Assembly (NCBI GenBank): GCA_945873925.1
Contig: CAMCES010000003.1
Coordinates: 1-64,000 of the forward strand
Length of the DNA stretch: 64,000 bases
DNA from: Bordetella parapertussis
GTDB lineage: Bacteria > Pseudomonadota > Gammaproteobacteria > Burkholderiales > Burkholderiaceae_C
Reading direction: 5' to 3'
Within the stretch, counting starts at the first letter, position 1. Each line of letters starts with the position of its first letter. The translations under genes and the position numbers were made by a program. Shown here piece by piece: positions 33,256 to 42,494 of this stretch. A model generated the notes under the pieces. The model searched no databases and was not told the origin of the DNA. It worked only from the letters and a program-made list of their open reading frames with translations.

Positions 33256-35589
33256 ATGACTTACCCCCTTCATACCCTTCGCAACACCAAAGAAACCCCA
33301 CCCGAAATCACGGGTTGGCAACGTTTCTTGCAAGAAATCGCACTGTCTGTCGGTTTTGTCCTGCTGCTGTTTTGGCTCATCGCCATGGTGAGCCACACCC
33401 CTCAAGACCCGGCATGGACCACTTCAGGCTCATCGCTGACGGCGTACAACTGGGGCGGGCGCATCGGTGCGGCCATCAGCGATTTGGGTTTTTTTGTTTT
33501 TGGCTACTCTGTTTGGTGGTGTTACCTGGCTGCTTTGGTCAGTTGGTTGTCGGCGTTGGCGGTGCGTTTGCGCGGCGATGAAGCCCCGGTGCACCCGGAA
33601 CATCTGTGGCGACTGACACGTTGGGCGTTTTGGAGCGGGCTGGTGTTGTTGATGTTGGCCAGTACCGGCTTGGAATGGACCCGGCTGTACCGGTTCGAAG
33701 CAATCATGCCCGGCCAGCATGCTGGCGGTATCTTGGGATTGTTGGTGGGTGGCGCAGCCAACAAATGGTTGGGTTTCAACGGTTCGGGCATGGTGTTCAT
33801 CGTTTTCATGGTGATCGGTTTGTCCTGGGTGTTTGGTTTTTCATGGGTTGAATTGGCCGAAAGAATCGGCGCCCGTTTAGACCATGTGGTGCACACCTGG
33901 CGCGAGCGACGCGAGATGGCTGAGGATTTGGCGCTGGGGCAAGCCGCTGCCAGAGCCCGCGAAGGCGATGTGCGGTTCGAACGCGATGAGCATGACGAGT
34001 CGCCGCATTTGCCGATTCGCATCCTGGTCGAGCCCGAGTCCCCACCGCCGCTCAAAAGCGAACGGATTGCGCGTGAACGGCAAAAACCTTTGTTCAACGA
34101 CATGCCCGACTCGCGCTTGCCGCAGGTCGACTTGCTCGACGAGTCGCAGGCCCGACAAGATTCGGTGGACGCCCAAACCATTGAGTTCACCAGCCGCTTG
34201 ATCGAGAAGAAATTGCGTGACTTTGGCGTCGAGGTCAAGGTGCTGGCGGCCGCGCCAGGTCCGGTGGTGACCCGCTATGAGATCGAACCCGCCACCGGCG
34301 TCAAGGGCTCGCAAATCGTTAACCTGGCCAAAGACTTGGCCCGCTCGCTCAGCATGGTGTCGATCCGCGTGGTCGAAACCATCCCAGGTAAAAATTTCAT
34401 GGCGCTTGAGTTGCCCAATGCCAAACGCCAGTCGATCCGTTTGAGTGAAATCTTGGGCTCGTCGGTTTACAACGAAGCCAAATCCTTGTTGACCATGGGT
34501 TTGGGCAAAGACATTGGCGGCAACCCGGTGGTGGCTGACCTGGCCAAAATGCCACACGTGTTGGTCGCGGGCACCACCGGTTCAGGCAAGTCGGTGGGCA
34601 TCAATGCCATGATTTTGTCTTTGCTCTACAAGGCCGAAGCCCGCGATGTTCGCTTGTTGATGATCGACCCAAAGATGCTCGAGATGTCGGTCTACGAAGG
34701 TATTCCGCATTTGTTGGCACCGGTGGTAACCGACATGCGCCAAGCCGCGAATGGCTTGAACTGGTGTGTGTTCGAGATGGAGCGCCGCTACAAGCTGATG
34801 AGCAAGTTGGGCGTGCGCAATCTGGCTGGGTACAACCACAAAATCGAGGAAGCCAAAGAGCAGGGCGATGCCCTCACCAACCCTTTCAGCTTGACGCCCG
34901 ACGACCCCGAACCGCTGGAGCGTTTGCCGCACATCGTGGTGGTGATCGACGAACTTGCCGACTTGATGATGGTGGTGGGTAAAAAGATCGAGGAGCTGAT
35001 TGCCCGCTTGGCGCAAAAAGCGCGTGCCGCAGGTATTCATTTGATCTTGGCTACCCAACGCCCCAGCGTGGACGTGATCACCGGCTTGATCAAAGCCAAC
35101 ATCCCCACCCGGATCGCGTTTCAAGTCAGCAGCAAAATCGACAGCCGCACCATCCTCGACCAAATGGGTGCCGAGGCTTTGCTTGGCATGGGCGACATGC
35201 TGTATTTACCCAGCGGCACCGGCTTCCCCATCCGTGTGCATGGGGCGTTTGTCAGCGACGACGAAGTGCACCGTGTCGTGAGTTACCTCAAAACCCAAGG
35301 CGAGCCCAATTACATCGAAGGCTTGCTCGAAGGCGGCACGGTCGAAGGCGAAGCCCAAGGCCCCGATTTGTTTGGCGAGACCGCTGGTGAAAAAGACCCG
35401 ATGTTCGACCAAGCGGTGGAGGTGGTGTTGAAGAACCGCAAGGCCAGCATTTCCTTGGTGCAACGCCACTTGAAAATCGGCTATAACCGCGCCGCACGCT
35501 TGGTCGAAGACATGGAAAAAGCAGGCTTGGTCAGTGCCATGAGCAGCAATGGCCAACGTGAAATTTTGGTACCTAACCGGGCGGAGTGA
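33256..35589 (+). CDS. ftsK: DNA translocase FtsK
   Basis: A 777-residue septal DNA pump for chromosome dimer resolution and segregation. The N-terminal part has membrane segments (about 27-50, 75-110, 125-145, 170-200). A short charged linker (about 215-310) precedes the motor. Walker A is GTTGSGKSVG, followed by LLMIDPKMLEMSVYEGIPHLL and HIVVVIDELADLMMVVGKK. The C-terminal gamma winged-helix domain (KASISLVQRHLKIGYNRAARLVEDME) reads KOPS. The linker is short compared with E. coli FtsK. It is followed 2 bases later by lolA, then rarA. Confidence 0.97.
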   Translation: MTYPLHTLRNTKETPPEITGWQRFLQEIALSVGFVLLLFWLIAMVSHTPQDPAWTTSGSSLTAYNWGGRIGAAISDLGFFVFGYSVWWCYLAALVSWLSALAVRLRGDEAPVHPEHLWRLTRWAFWSGLVLLMLASTGLEWTRLYRFEAIMPGQHAGGILGLLVGGAANKWLGFNGSGMVFIVFMVIGLSWVFGFSWVELAERIGARLDHVVHTWRERREMAEDLALGQAAARAREGDVRFERDEHDESPHLPIRILVEPESPPPLKSERIARERQKPLFNDMPDSRLPQVDLLDESQARQDSVDAQTIEFTSRLIEKKLRDFGVEVKVLAAAPGPVVTRYEIEPATGVKGSQIVNLAKDLARSLSMVSIRVVETIPGKNFMALELPNAKRQSIRLSEILGSSVYNEAKSLLTMGLGKDIGGNPVVADLAKMPHVLVAGTTGSGKSVGINAMILSLLYKAEARDVRLLMIDPKMLEMSVYEGIPHLLAPVVTDMRQAANGLNWCVFEMERRYKLMSKLGVRNLAGYNHKIEEAKEQGDALTNPFSLTPDDPEPLERLPHIVVVIDELADLMMVVGKKIEELIARLAQKARAAGIHLILATQRPSVDVITGLIKANIPTRIAFQVSSKIDSRTILDQMGAEALLGMGDMLYLPSGTGFPIRVHGAFVSDDEVHRVVSYLKTQGEPNYIEGLLEGGTVEGEAQGPDLFGETAGEKDPMFDQAVEVVLKNRKASISLVQRHLKIGYNRAARLVEDMEKAGLVSAMSSNGQREILVPNRAE

Positions 35590-35591
35590 GC

Positions 35592-36239
35592 ATGTTGAAA
35601 ACCTGGCTGATCAGTTTTGGCTTGCTGGTGCTTGGCACGGCAAATGCCGACAGCTTAGAGACCTTGGCGCAATTTTTAAAGCAAACCCGAAGCATGAAAG
35701 CGGACTTTGTGCAGGTGGTCAGCTCGCCTGTCAAAGAGGGTCGGCCCAGCAAAAGCAAAACCTCTTCGGGCAACTTTGCGTTCATTCGTCCGACGGTTTT
35801 TCGGTTCGATTACAGCAAGCCGTTTGTGCAAAACATCGTGGCTGATGGCAAAAAACTCTGGTTGTTTGATGCAGACCTGAACCAAGTGACTGTGCGCGAC
35901 CAAGCGCAAGCTTTGGGCAGCACGCCGGCGAGCTTGATCGCCTCTGCCAATGACCTGGCCACTTTGGGCAAAGCCTTCGATTTGAAAGCCGACGTGTCCG
36001 TCGCAGGCCTGGACTGGGTGCTGGCCACCCCTAAAAACCCAGAGGGCAGTTTGCAGCAGGTGCGTATTGGCCTGCGCCAGCAAGACGGCCAGGTGCTGCT
36101 CTCGCAACTGGACATCATGGACGCGTTTGGCACCCGATCGCAAATCCGCTTTGAACGGGTACAGGTCAACCCTGGTCACCTGACTCCCGCCCAATTTAGC
36201 TTTGTGCCGCCCAAAGGCGCAGACCTGATCCAGCCCTGA
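35592..36239 (+). CDS. lolA: Outer-membrane lipoprotein carrier protein LolA
   Basis: A 215-residue periplasmic chaperone that takes lipoproteins from LolCDE to the outer membrane. A signal peptide (residues 1 to about 19, cleavage after TANA) is followed by the LolA fold: TLAQFLKQTRSMKADFVQVV, SGNFAFIRPTVFRFDYSKPFVQNIVADGKKLWLFDADLNQV and a late QIRFERVQVN. It starts 2 bases after ftsK and is followed by rarA within 6 bases, the same ftsK-lolA-rarA order as in E. coli. Confidence 0.95.
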   Translation: MLKTWLISFGLLVLGTANADSLETLAQFLKQTRSMKADFVQVVSSPVKEGRPSKSKTSSGNFAFIRPTVFRFDYSKPFVQNIVADGKKLWLFDADLNQVTVRDQAQALGSTPASLIASANDLATLGKAFDLKADVSVAGLDWVLATPKNPEGSLQQVRIGLRQQDGQVLLSQLDIMDAFGTRSQIRFERVQVNPGHLTPAQFSFVPPKGADLIQP

Positions 36240-36245
36240 GTGGCC

Positions 36246-37547
36246 ATGCGCCCGATACACAGCCATCACATGCCTTTGGCTGAACGCCTGCGCCCCCGCA
36301 CCTTGGGGGAAGTCATTGGCCAGCAACAAGTGCTGGGCGAGGGCATGGCGTTGCGGGTGGCATTTGAATCGGGCCAGCCGCACAGCTGCATTTTGTGGGG
36401 GCCGCCTGGGGTGGGCAAAACCACCATTGCCCGTTTGATGGCTGACGCGTTTGATGCGCAGTTCTTGGTCATCAGTGCGGTGCTGGGGGGCGTGAGAGAC
36501 ATCCGCGAAGCGGTGGACAAGGCGCTGGCCGCACGTGACGGGCTGGAAAAACGCCGCACGATTGTGTTTGTCGACGAGGTACACCGTTTCAACAAAAGCC
36601 AGCAAGACGCTTTTTTGCCGCATGTCGAGTCAGGTCTGTTCACCTTCATTGGTGCCACCACCGAAAACCCGTCGTTTGAAGTCAATTCCGCGCTGTTGTC
36701 ACGGGCGGCGGTGTATGTGTTGCAGCCTTTGTCGGAAGTTGATTTGGCGCAGATCATCGACACGGCCCAGGCCATCCACGCCGCGCCTGCTTTGGACGCC
36801 AACGCTCAGGTGCGCTTGATTGCCTATGCCGATGGCGATGCGCGTCGCTTGCTCAACACGCTAGAGACCTTGGCGGTGGCGGCCCAGCAAGAAGAGCTTG
36901 AACAGGTGAGCGAGGTTTGGCTGATGAAAGTGTTGGGTGAGCGCTTGCGTCGCTACGACAAAGGCGGCGAGCAGTTCTACGACACGATCAGCGCACTGCA
37001 CAAGTCGGTGCGCGGCTCTGACCCAGATGCCGCGCTGTATTGGTTGGTGCGCATGCTCGATGGCGGCGCTGAGCCGAAATACATGGCGCGGCGCATGATC
37101 CGCATGGCCGCTGAAGACATTGGCTTGGCCGACCCGCGTGCGCTGCGCTTGGCCTTGGATGCGGCCGAGGTGTATGAACGCTTGGGCAGCCCCGAAGGTG
37201 AGTTGGCACTGGCCGAGTGCGTGGTGTATTTGGCCATCGCACCCAAATCGAACGCGGTCTACAAGGCCTACAACAGCGTTCGCAAGCTGATCAAGGCCGA
37301 TGGTACCCGCCCCGTGCCATTGCACCTGCGCAATGCGCCCACGACACTCATGAAAGACCTGGACTACGGCAAAGCCTATCGCTATGCGCATGACGAGCCC
37401 GATGCGTTTGCCGCTGGCGAAAACTACTGGCCCGATGGCATGCAAGCCGCTAAGCTGTACGAGCCGGTGGAGCGCGGTTTGGAGGTCAAGATCGCCGAAA
37501 AAATGCGTCTCTTGCGTGCCAAGAACCTGCAGGAACGCAAGCCCTAG
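36246..37547 (+). CDS. rarA: Replication-associated recombination protein A (RarA/MgsA)
   Basis: A 433-residue AAA+ ATPase acting at stalled replication forks. It opens with MPLAERLRPRTLGEVIGQQ, then Walker A WGPPGVGKTTIARLM, Walker B IVFVDEVHRFNKSQQDAFLP, sensor IGATTENPSFEVNSALLSRA, and the C-terminal tetramerisation region KSVRGSDPDAALYWLVRML. ATG 36246 was taken; GTG 36240 is also possible. Its TAG stop shares the four bases CTAG (37544-37547) with the stop of the opposing flavin reductase gene. Confidence 0.97.
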   Translation: MRPIHSHHMPLAERLRPRTLGEVIGQQQVLGEGMALRVAFESGQPHSCILWGPPGVGKTTIARLMADAFDAQFLVISAVLGGVRDIREAVDKALAARDGLEKRRTIVFVDEVHRFNKSQQDAFLPHVESGLFTFIGATTENPSFEVNSALLSRAAVYVLQPLSEVDLAQIIDTAQAIHAAPALDANAQVRLIAYADGDARRLLNTLETLAVAAQQEELEQVSEVWLMKVLGERLRRYDKGGEQFYDTISALHKSVRGSDPDAALYWLVRMLDGGAEPKYMARRMIRMAAEDIGLADPRALRLALDAAEVYERLGSPEGELALAECVVYLAIAPKSNAVYKAYNSVRKLIKADGTRPVPLHLRNAPTTLMKDLDYGKAYRYAHDEPDAFAAGENYWPDGMQAAKLYEPVERGLEVKIAEKMRLLRAKNLQERKP

Positions 37548-38581
37548 GCCTGCGCTTTGTCGGCCTCGCTGGTGAAGGAGTCGGCAAAGAAATCGTCTTC
37601 TGACAAGCCGTGTGCCAGGTAATCACGGCGGGCAGAATCCACCACAATGGGTGCACCACAGGCGTAGACTTGGTGACCAGCCAAGCTGGGTGTGTCTTGC
37701 AAGACCGCGTGGTGCACAAAACCTGTTCGACCAGTCCATTGGTCTTGTGGCAATGCATCGGACACCACGGGGATGTATTGCAGGTGAGGCATGTGTGGCA
37801 GCTGCGCCAACACCCAATCATTCATGTACAGGTCTGCGGGGCGGCGGCCGCCCCAGTACAAACGGGTGGGGCGGGTGATGCCTGCGTGTTGCATGTGTTC
37901 GAGCAAGGCTTTGATCGGAGCAAAGCCCGTGCCCGAGGCCAGCAACACCATCGGACTGTCACTGTCTTCACGCAAAAAGAAACTGCCAAATGGACCTTCG
38001 ATGCGTTGGATTTCTTTTTCTTTCATGGCGCCAAACACATGGTCGGTGAATTTGCCACCTGGCATGTGACGGATATGCAAATCGACAGCCGTTTGATCGG
38101 GCAACAGGGTGTGTGGCGCGTTCGCCATGGAATAGGCGCGGCGTGAACCGTCTCGCAACAAGAACTCGACATACTGGCCAGCGTGGTAACGCATGGGTTC
38201 GGTGGCGGGCAGTTGCAGTTTGACCTGCATCACATCATGGGACATTTTTTCCAGCGACAGAACACGCACAGGCATTTTTTTGATTGGGAAGGCACCTGCA
38301 TCGACCACCTGACGAGACGCCAGCACCAGATCGCTCAAAGGCGTGGCACGGCAGGTGAGGATCATGCCTTGCGCCAATTCTTCCGCGCTCAGGGCTTTGG
38401 CTTGGTAGTCAGCCATGCGCACTTCACCCGAGACTTTTTGGCATTTGCAAGAACCACAAGCGCCGTCTTTGCAGCCATAGGGCAGTCCAATGCCTTGGCG
38501 GATGCCTGCTGCCAAGATGCTTTCTTCCGCCTCGGTGGCAAAAAAGCGGCCACTGGGTTGAACGACAATCTGAAACGACAT
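37544..38581 (-). CDS. Ferredoxin-NAD(P)H reductase-type flavoprotein with N-terminal 2Fe-2S domain (AscD-like)
   Basis: A 345-residue three-domain reductase. The plant-type 2Fe-2S ferredoxin domain comes first (C37, C42, C45 in GCKDGACGSCKC, and C77), then an FAD domain (RAYSMANAP) and an NAD domain (VLLASGTGFAPIKALLEHM, GGRRPADLY). This is the layout of CDP-6-deoxy-delta-3,4-glucoseen reductase and of oxygenase reductases. No sugar-biosynthesis or oxygenase gene is adjacent, so the electron acceptor is unknown. Divergent from the epimerase gene by about 45 bases. Confidence 0.9.
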   Translation of the reverse strand: MSFQIVVQPSGRFFATEAEESILAAGIRQGIGLPYGCKDGACGSCKCQKVSGEVRMADYQAKALSAEELAQGMILTCRATPLSDLVLASRQVVDAGAFPIKKMPVRVLSLEKMSHDVMQVKLQLPATEPMRYHAGQYVEFLLRDGSRRAYSMANAPHTLLPDQTAVDLHIRHMPGGKFTDHVFGAMKEKEIQRIEGPFGSFFLREDSDSPMVLLASGTGFAPIKALLEHMQHAGITRPTRLYWGGRRPADLYMNDWVLAQLPHMPHLQYIPVVSDALPQDQWTGRTGFVHHAVLQDTPSLAGHQVYACGAPIVVDSARRDYLAHGLSEDDFFADSFTSEADKAQA

Positions 38582-38626
38582 CTGGGATTTCCTTGTACCT
38601 GTAATCAACACGCGAAAGCAGCGATT

Positions 38627-39568
38627 TTGCCTTCAAACCAAAGCCCCCTCGGCGCCTTGCCTGCTCGCTTTCGACAACCCCGCGTTTTGATCGTGGGGTG
38701 CGGCGATGTGGGCCTGCGTTGTGCACGCTTGCTCAAGCCCGCTGCCCGCTTGTTTGCATTGACCAGCTCGACTGAGCGCATGCCCGAATTGCAAACCTTG
38801 GGCATCACGCCACTGCTTGGCAACTTGGACCAAGCCGATAGCTTGGCACGGCTGGCAGGCGTGGCCAACCATGTGGTGCACATGGCGCCGCCACCCTTGC
38901 AAGGCGTCACCGACCCTCGCACACAGGCCTTGGTGCACGCCCTGGCCAAACGCAGTCCGCCCAGCACACTGGTGTATGGCTCAACCAGTGGTGTCTACGG
39001 CGATTGCCAAGGCGAATGGATCGATGAAACACAGCCCTTGCTGCCCCAAACCCCGCGGGCGCAACGGCGCGTGGATGCCGAGTCTTGGCTGCATGCCTGG
39101 GGCGCGCGTGGCCAACCCCGGGTGCAGGTGTTGCGCATTCCAGGTATTTACGCCTTGGACCGCGAAGGCGGCACACCGCGCGAGCGCTTGACCAAAGGCA
39201 CGCCTGTATTGCATGCCATTGAGGACGTGTTCACCAACCATGTGCATGCCGACGATTTGGCCCAAGCCACGGTATTGGCGATGTGGCGGGGCCAAGGCTT
39301 GCGGCCTGTGCATGTGAGTGATGACAGCGATATGCGCATGGCGGACTACATGGACTTGGCTGCCGAACTGTTGGGCTTGCCGCGTCCCCCGCGCATCAGT
39401 TGGGCTCAGGCCCAGCAGCAGTTGCCCGCCATGGCCTTGAGCTTCATGGCTGAATCGCGTCGCATGCGCAACCAGCGTATGAAACAAGAGCTGCGTTTGC
39501 GTTTACGTTACCCCACGGTGCGCGAGGGCCTGCTGGGCACACCCGTGGGGCAAGGCATGACGGGTTAA
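38627..39568 (+). CDS. NAD-dependent epimerase/dehydratase-like (SDR) protein
   Basis: About 313 residues. It starts RVLIVGCGDVGLRCARLLKP, a Rossmann loop of the YeeZ/atypical SDR type, then VVHMAPPPLQG, LVYGSTSGVYGDCQGEWIDE and VFTNHVHADDLAQATVLA. The YxxxK catalytic pair is not evident (AQRRVDAESW follows instead), as in related atypical SDRs. No ATG lies near the start; TTG at 38627 is the best candidate and GTG or TTG codons nearby cannot be excluded. Its TAA stop shares TTAA (39565-39568) with the opposing gene. Confidence 0.85.
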   Translation: MPSNQSPLGALPARFRQPRVLIVGCGDVGLRCARLLKPAARLFALTSSTERMPELQTLGITPLLGNLDQADSLARLAGVANHVVHMAPPPLQGVTDPRTQALVHALAKRSPPSTLVYGSTSGVYGDCQGEWIDETQPLLPQTPRAQRRVDAESWLHAWGARGQPRVQVLRIPGIYALDREGGTPRERLTKGTPVLHAIEDVFTNHVHADDLAQATVLAMWRGQGLRPVHVSDDSDMRMADYMDLAAELLGLPRPPRISWAQAQQQLPAMALSFMAESRRMRNQRMKQELRLRLRYPTVREGLLGTPVGQGMTG

Positions 39569-40689
39569 CGCATCCCGATCTTGACGTCGCCAAAAATGCC
39601 ATTGGCTTCTTTGGGCAGGCTGCGCCAATACTGGGATGTGGCCTGTACCTTGCCACCCAAGGCGGCAGCGGCTTCCCAACCCCAGCGGGGCTTGTACAAA
39701 AAGCCGCGACCGATCGCCACCAAATCGGCTTGGCCAGCGGTCAACACCGCTTCAGCTTGATGCGGGTCGGTGATCAAACCCACGGCAATCGTGGGCAAGC
39801 CGCATTTGTCTTTCACATGCTTGGCGAACGGCAGTTGGTAGCCTGGGCCCACTTTGATTTGCTGTTGCGGTGCGATGCCTGCAGACGAAATATGCACATA
39901 GTCAGCGCCTGCTTGTTTCAAGCGCAGCGCCAAGTCAGCGGTTTCCTCCAAGGTCCAGCCGCCTTCGATCCAGTCGGTGGCGGACAAGCGCATGCCAAAG
40001 CTGCCGTCAAACACCTCGCGCATGGCCTTGAAAATCTCCAACGGCAACCGGATGCGGTTGTCGAAACTGCCGCCATAGGCGTCGGTGCGTTGGTTGGCGA
40101 TGGGCGACAAAAATTCATGCAGCAAGTAGCCATGTGCACCATGCAACTCGATCATCTCCACACCCATGTGTTGGGCGCGTTTGGCCGCATCCACAAACGC
40201 TTGTTGAATCGCTTTCAAGCCAGCCGCATCGATTTCATGCGGTGGCGCTTCGCCTGGCAACAACGCCAACGGAGAAGGCGCTGCGGTTTCCCAGCCGCCA
40301 TGGGCTTTATCGATCAGCATGCCGCCATGCCAAGGTTGGGCGCTCGAACCCTTGCGCCCTGAATGTGCGATTTGGACACACACGGGCACCGGTGGCGCGA
40401 GTTTGCGAGCGCGGCCAAGCGTGTCGGCCATGGCCTCGGCGGTGGCGTCGTTCCAGATCCCCAGGCAATTTGGGGTGATGCGGCCTTGGGGCGTGACCGC
40501 GCTGGCTTCGATCATGAACAATCCAGCACCGCCGTTGAGCAAATTGGCCCAATGCATCAAATGCCAGTCATTGGCTTTGCCGTCTTCATGGCAGGCGTAT
40601 TGGCACATCGGTGCGACCACGATGCGGTTGGGCAGGGTCAAAGTGCCGCGCGCTGGCTTAAACTCAAAAGGGGTGAACAACTGGCTCAT
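39565..40689 (-). CDS. NADH:flavin oxidoreductase of the old yellow enzyme family (YqjM/NamA-like)
   Basis: A 374-residue FMN TIM-barrel ene-reductase that reduces activated C=C bonds. Visible are NRIVVAPMCQYACHEDG (Cys of the YqjM class), VQIAHSGRKGS, ELHGAHGYLLHEFLSPIANQRTDAYGGS (substrate-binding region) and IAVGLITD with ADLVAIGRGFLYKPRW (phosphate site). The start MSQLFTPFEFKPARGT at 40689 is typical. A 92-base gap to the divergent lipoprotein gene must hold promoters for both. Confidence 0.95.
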   Translation of the reverse strand: MSQLFTPFEFKPARGTLTLPNRIVVAPMCQYACHEDGKANDWHLMHWANLLNGGAGLFMIEASAVTPQGRITPNCLGIWNDATAEAMADTLGRARKLAPPVPVCVQIAHSGRKGSSAQPWHGGMLIDKAHGGWETAAPSPLALLPGEAPPHEIDAAGLKAIQQAFVDAAKRAQHMGVEMIELHGAHGYLLHEFLSPIANQRTDAYGGSFDNRIRLPLEIFKAMREVFDGSFGMRLSATDWIEGGWTLEETADLALRLKQAGADYVHISSAGIAPQQQIKVGPGYQLPFAKHVKDKCGLPTIAVGLITDPHQAEAVLTAGQADLVAIGRGFLYKPRWGWEAAAALGGKVQATSQYWRSLPKEANGIFGDVKIGMR

Positions 40690-40781
40690 CGGAAATCTTA
40701 TAAAAACCAATATCTTAAGCCGCCATTCCTCAAGTTTGCAGGCAATGGGGTCGATACTACTCATACCCAATTCCCAAAGCC

Positions 40782-42332
40782 ATGAACCGCACAACTGTTT
40801 TTCATTTCTCTTGCACCACCCTGGTCTGCTTGGCGCTGTGCGCATGCGGTGGTGGTGGCAGTTCGGGCACAGCGACACCAGGTGTTGGCGCGACTGCCGT
40901 GACCTTGCTCAAGGGCAAATTGATTGACAGCGCGGTGTCTGGCGTGACTTACACCGTGACCACCACCGATGGCAAAACCATCAAAGGGGTGACCGATGAG
41001 AGTGGCACCTTTGAGTACCAAGCCGGCGAAACCGTGACATTTTCCATTGGCAGCATTGTGTTGCCATCGGCTTTGGGTGACGCCACGGTGACACCTGTGA
41101 GCATGGCCAGTGGTGGTGATGGCCCAGTAGCCAGCAATGTGGCTTATTTTTTGCAATCCTTGGATTTTGATTTGGATCCCAGCAATGGCATCACGGTTGA
41201 CCCACGCGTCCTGACCCTCCCGAGCATGGCGGCCTTCAGTGGCAAACCGATTGACTGGACACAAGCCACGGCCAGCTTCATTGCAAACAGCCAATTGCGA
41301 GCCCTGTGGAACCAGGCCAAAGAACTCAACCCCGCCAACGTGGTGGTACCACCCATTCCACCCAAAACGCCTGACGAGACAGACAAACATTTGGCGGAGA
41401 CTTTGTTTGGCTCCTTAGACACCCAAGCGCCTCAAACAGAGGGTTGTGCTTTGACCAGTGGTATCGACAAGCCAAGTATCACGGTGTTGTCTACCAATCT
41501 GTGGGCGGACTTGATGGCCAAGCCCAAATCCATCGTGGCCCCGGGTTGGATTTACGATGGTGAAATCACCCAAGGCATCGCGGTCAGTGAACCACCCGGC
41601 GACTTGCGAATCTACAAAGCCACACCCGCTTCACCTGAGTACAAAGCCGCGCTGAAGTCGGTGGACGTGGGCAACCTGGACGCAGACCTGTGGTTCAGGC
41701 ACCAAGGCGATCCGAATGTGGTTTTGCGCATTGCTGCCAAGGAGCGTTTGGGCGGCGACTCGATTTATTTCCCCAAGTACTCGGGCAGTGCGATTTATTT
41801 GCACTATGTCGCCACCGACAACTCTGCTTTGCAATTTCAATTTGCAACCGGTCTGCAAGCCATGGCCTTTTTCAGCTTCCTGGGCAACAACACCCATATT
41901 TTTTACCGTGGCACTGCTGGCAAAGATGGTTTGATCAATTCGGGCGGTGAGGACGGCTTCAACACCTGGACCCAGGAGCGTGGCGACAACTGGGTACGCC
42001 ACCTTCCAGCCTCGCCTGGCAAACCTGCGGACCCGATTTTCAATTTGCCAGAGGTGCCGGCCAAAGCAGCAGACCCGAATTTCCCGCCCAATTTACGCAA
42101 AGGTGGCACGACACCAACCGGGCGGGCACTGGGAACCACGACCTGCTTCTTGAAACCCGGCGGTTCGGTGCTGTTGTGGCGCAAGCCCAGCACCTCGAGC
42201 GATTTGTTTTTCAGCCCACTGGCGTTGCGCAACAACGTTGGTGAGTTGGCACCTGTGTATAGCGATGCCAAGGGCTATCAGGGCTTTGCAGGCATCCGTG
42301 CGGGAGTCAAGATGCTGCGGGTGCTGAAATAA
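40782..42332 (+). CDS. Large lipoprotein of unknown function
   Basis: A 516-residue secreted protein. The signal peptide ends in a lipobox LCAC with C22 followed by GGGGSSG, so it should be lipidated. Residues about 42-90 form a small beta-sandwich-like module (GVTYTVTTTDGKTIKGVTDESG and TVTFSIGSIVLP) seen at the N-terminus of many bacterial surface lipoproteins. The remaining about 400 residues have no motif I recognise; they hold several Trp/Tyr-rich blocks and a Pro-rich stretch (about 405-440). It is monocistronic, ending at the tRNA terminator. Anchoring to the outer membrane is inferred. Confidence 0.8.
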   Translation: MNRTTVFHFSCTTLVCLALCACGGGGSSGTATPGVGATAVTLLKGKLIDSAVSGVTYTVTTTDGKTIKGVTDESGTFEYQAGETVTFSIGSIVLPSALGDATVTPVSMASGGDGPVASNVAYFLQSLDFDLDPSNGITVDPRVLTLPSMAAFSGKPIDWTQATASFIANSQLRALWNQAKELNPANVVVPPIPPKTPDETDKHLAETLFGSLDTQAPQTEGCALTSGIDKPSITVLSTNLWADLMAKPKSIVAPGWIYDGEITQGIAVSEPPGDLRIYKATPASPEYKAALKSVDVGNLDADLWFRHQGDPNVVLRIAAKERLGGDSIYFPKYSGSAIYLHYVATDNSALQFQFATGLQAMAFFSFLGNNTHIFYRGTAGKDGLINSGGEDGFNTWTQERGDNWVRHLPASPGKPADPIFNLPEVPAKAADPNFPPNLRKGGTTPTGRALGTTTCFLKPGGSVLLWRKPSTSSDLFFSPLALRNNVGELAPVYSDAKGYQGFAGIRAGVKMLRVLK

Positions 42333-42356
42333 AAAAACCAACCCTTGTGGGGTCGG
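42331..42356 (-). terminator. Rho-independent terminator of tRNA-Leu
   Basis: On the minus strand CCGACCC-CACAA-GGGTTGG forms a 7-pair stem with one G-U, followed directly by seven T. It lies 15 bases beyond the tRNA 3' end. It also overlaps the last bases of the opposing lipoprotein gene. Confidence 0.85.
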
Positions 42357-42371
42357 CTTCGATGAACTGGC

Positions 42372-42459
42372 TGGTGCCGGAGGCCGGAATCGAACCGGCA
42401 CGGTGTTTTGCACCGGCAGATTTTGAATCTGCTGCGTCTACCAATTTCGCCACTCCGGC
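42372..42459 (-). tRNA. tRNA-Leu (anticodon CAA)
   Basis: The minus strand folds into an 88-base class II tRNA. The acceptor is GCCGGAG/CTCCGGC with discriminator A and an encoded CCA end. The D arm follows with GGTAGACGC. The anticodon stem GCAGA/TCTGC has the 7-base loop TTCAAAA, giving CAA. A long variable arm (GGTGCAAAACACC) and T arm GGTTCGATTCC complete it. It would read UUG codons. Confidence 0.97.
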
Positions 42460-42494
42460 GAGAGTGAAAGGCGAAATTATGGCACAGTGGAGAC

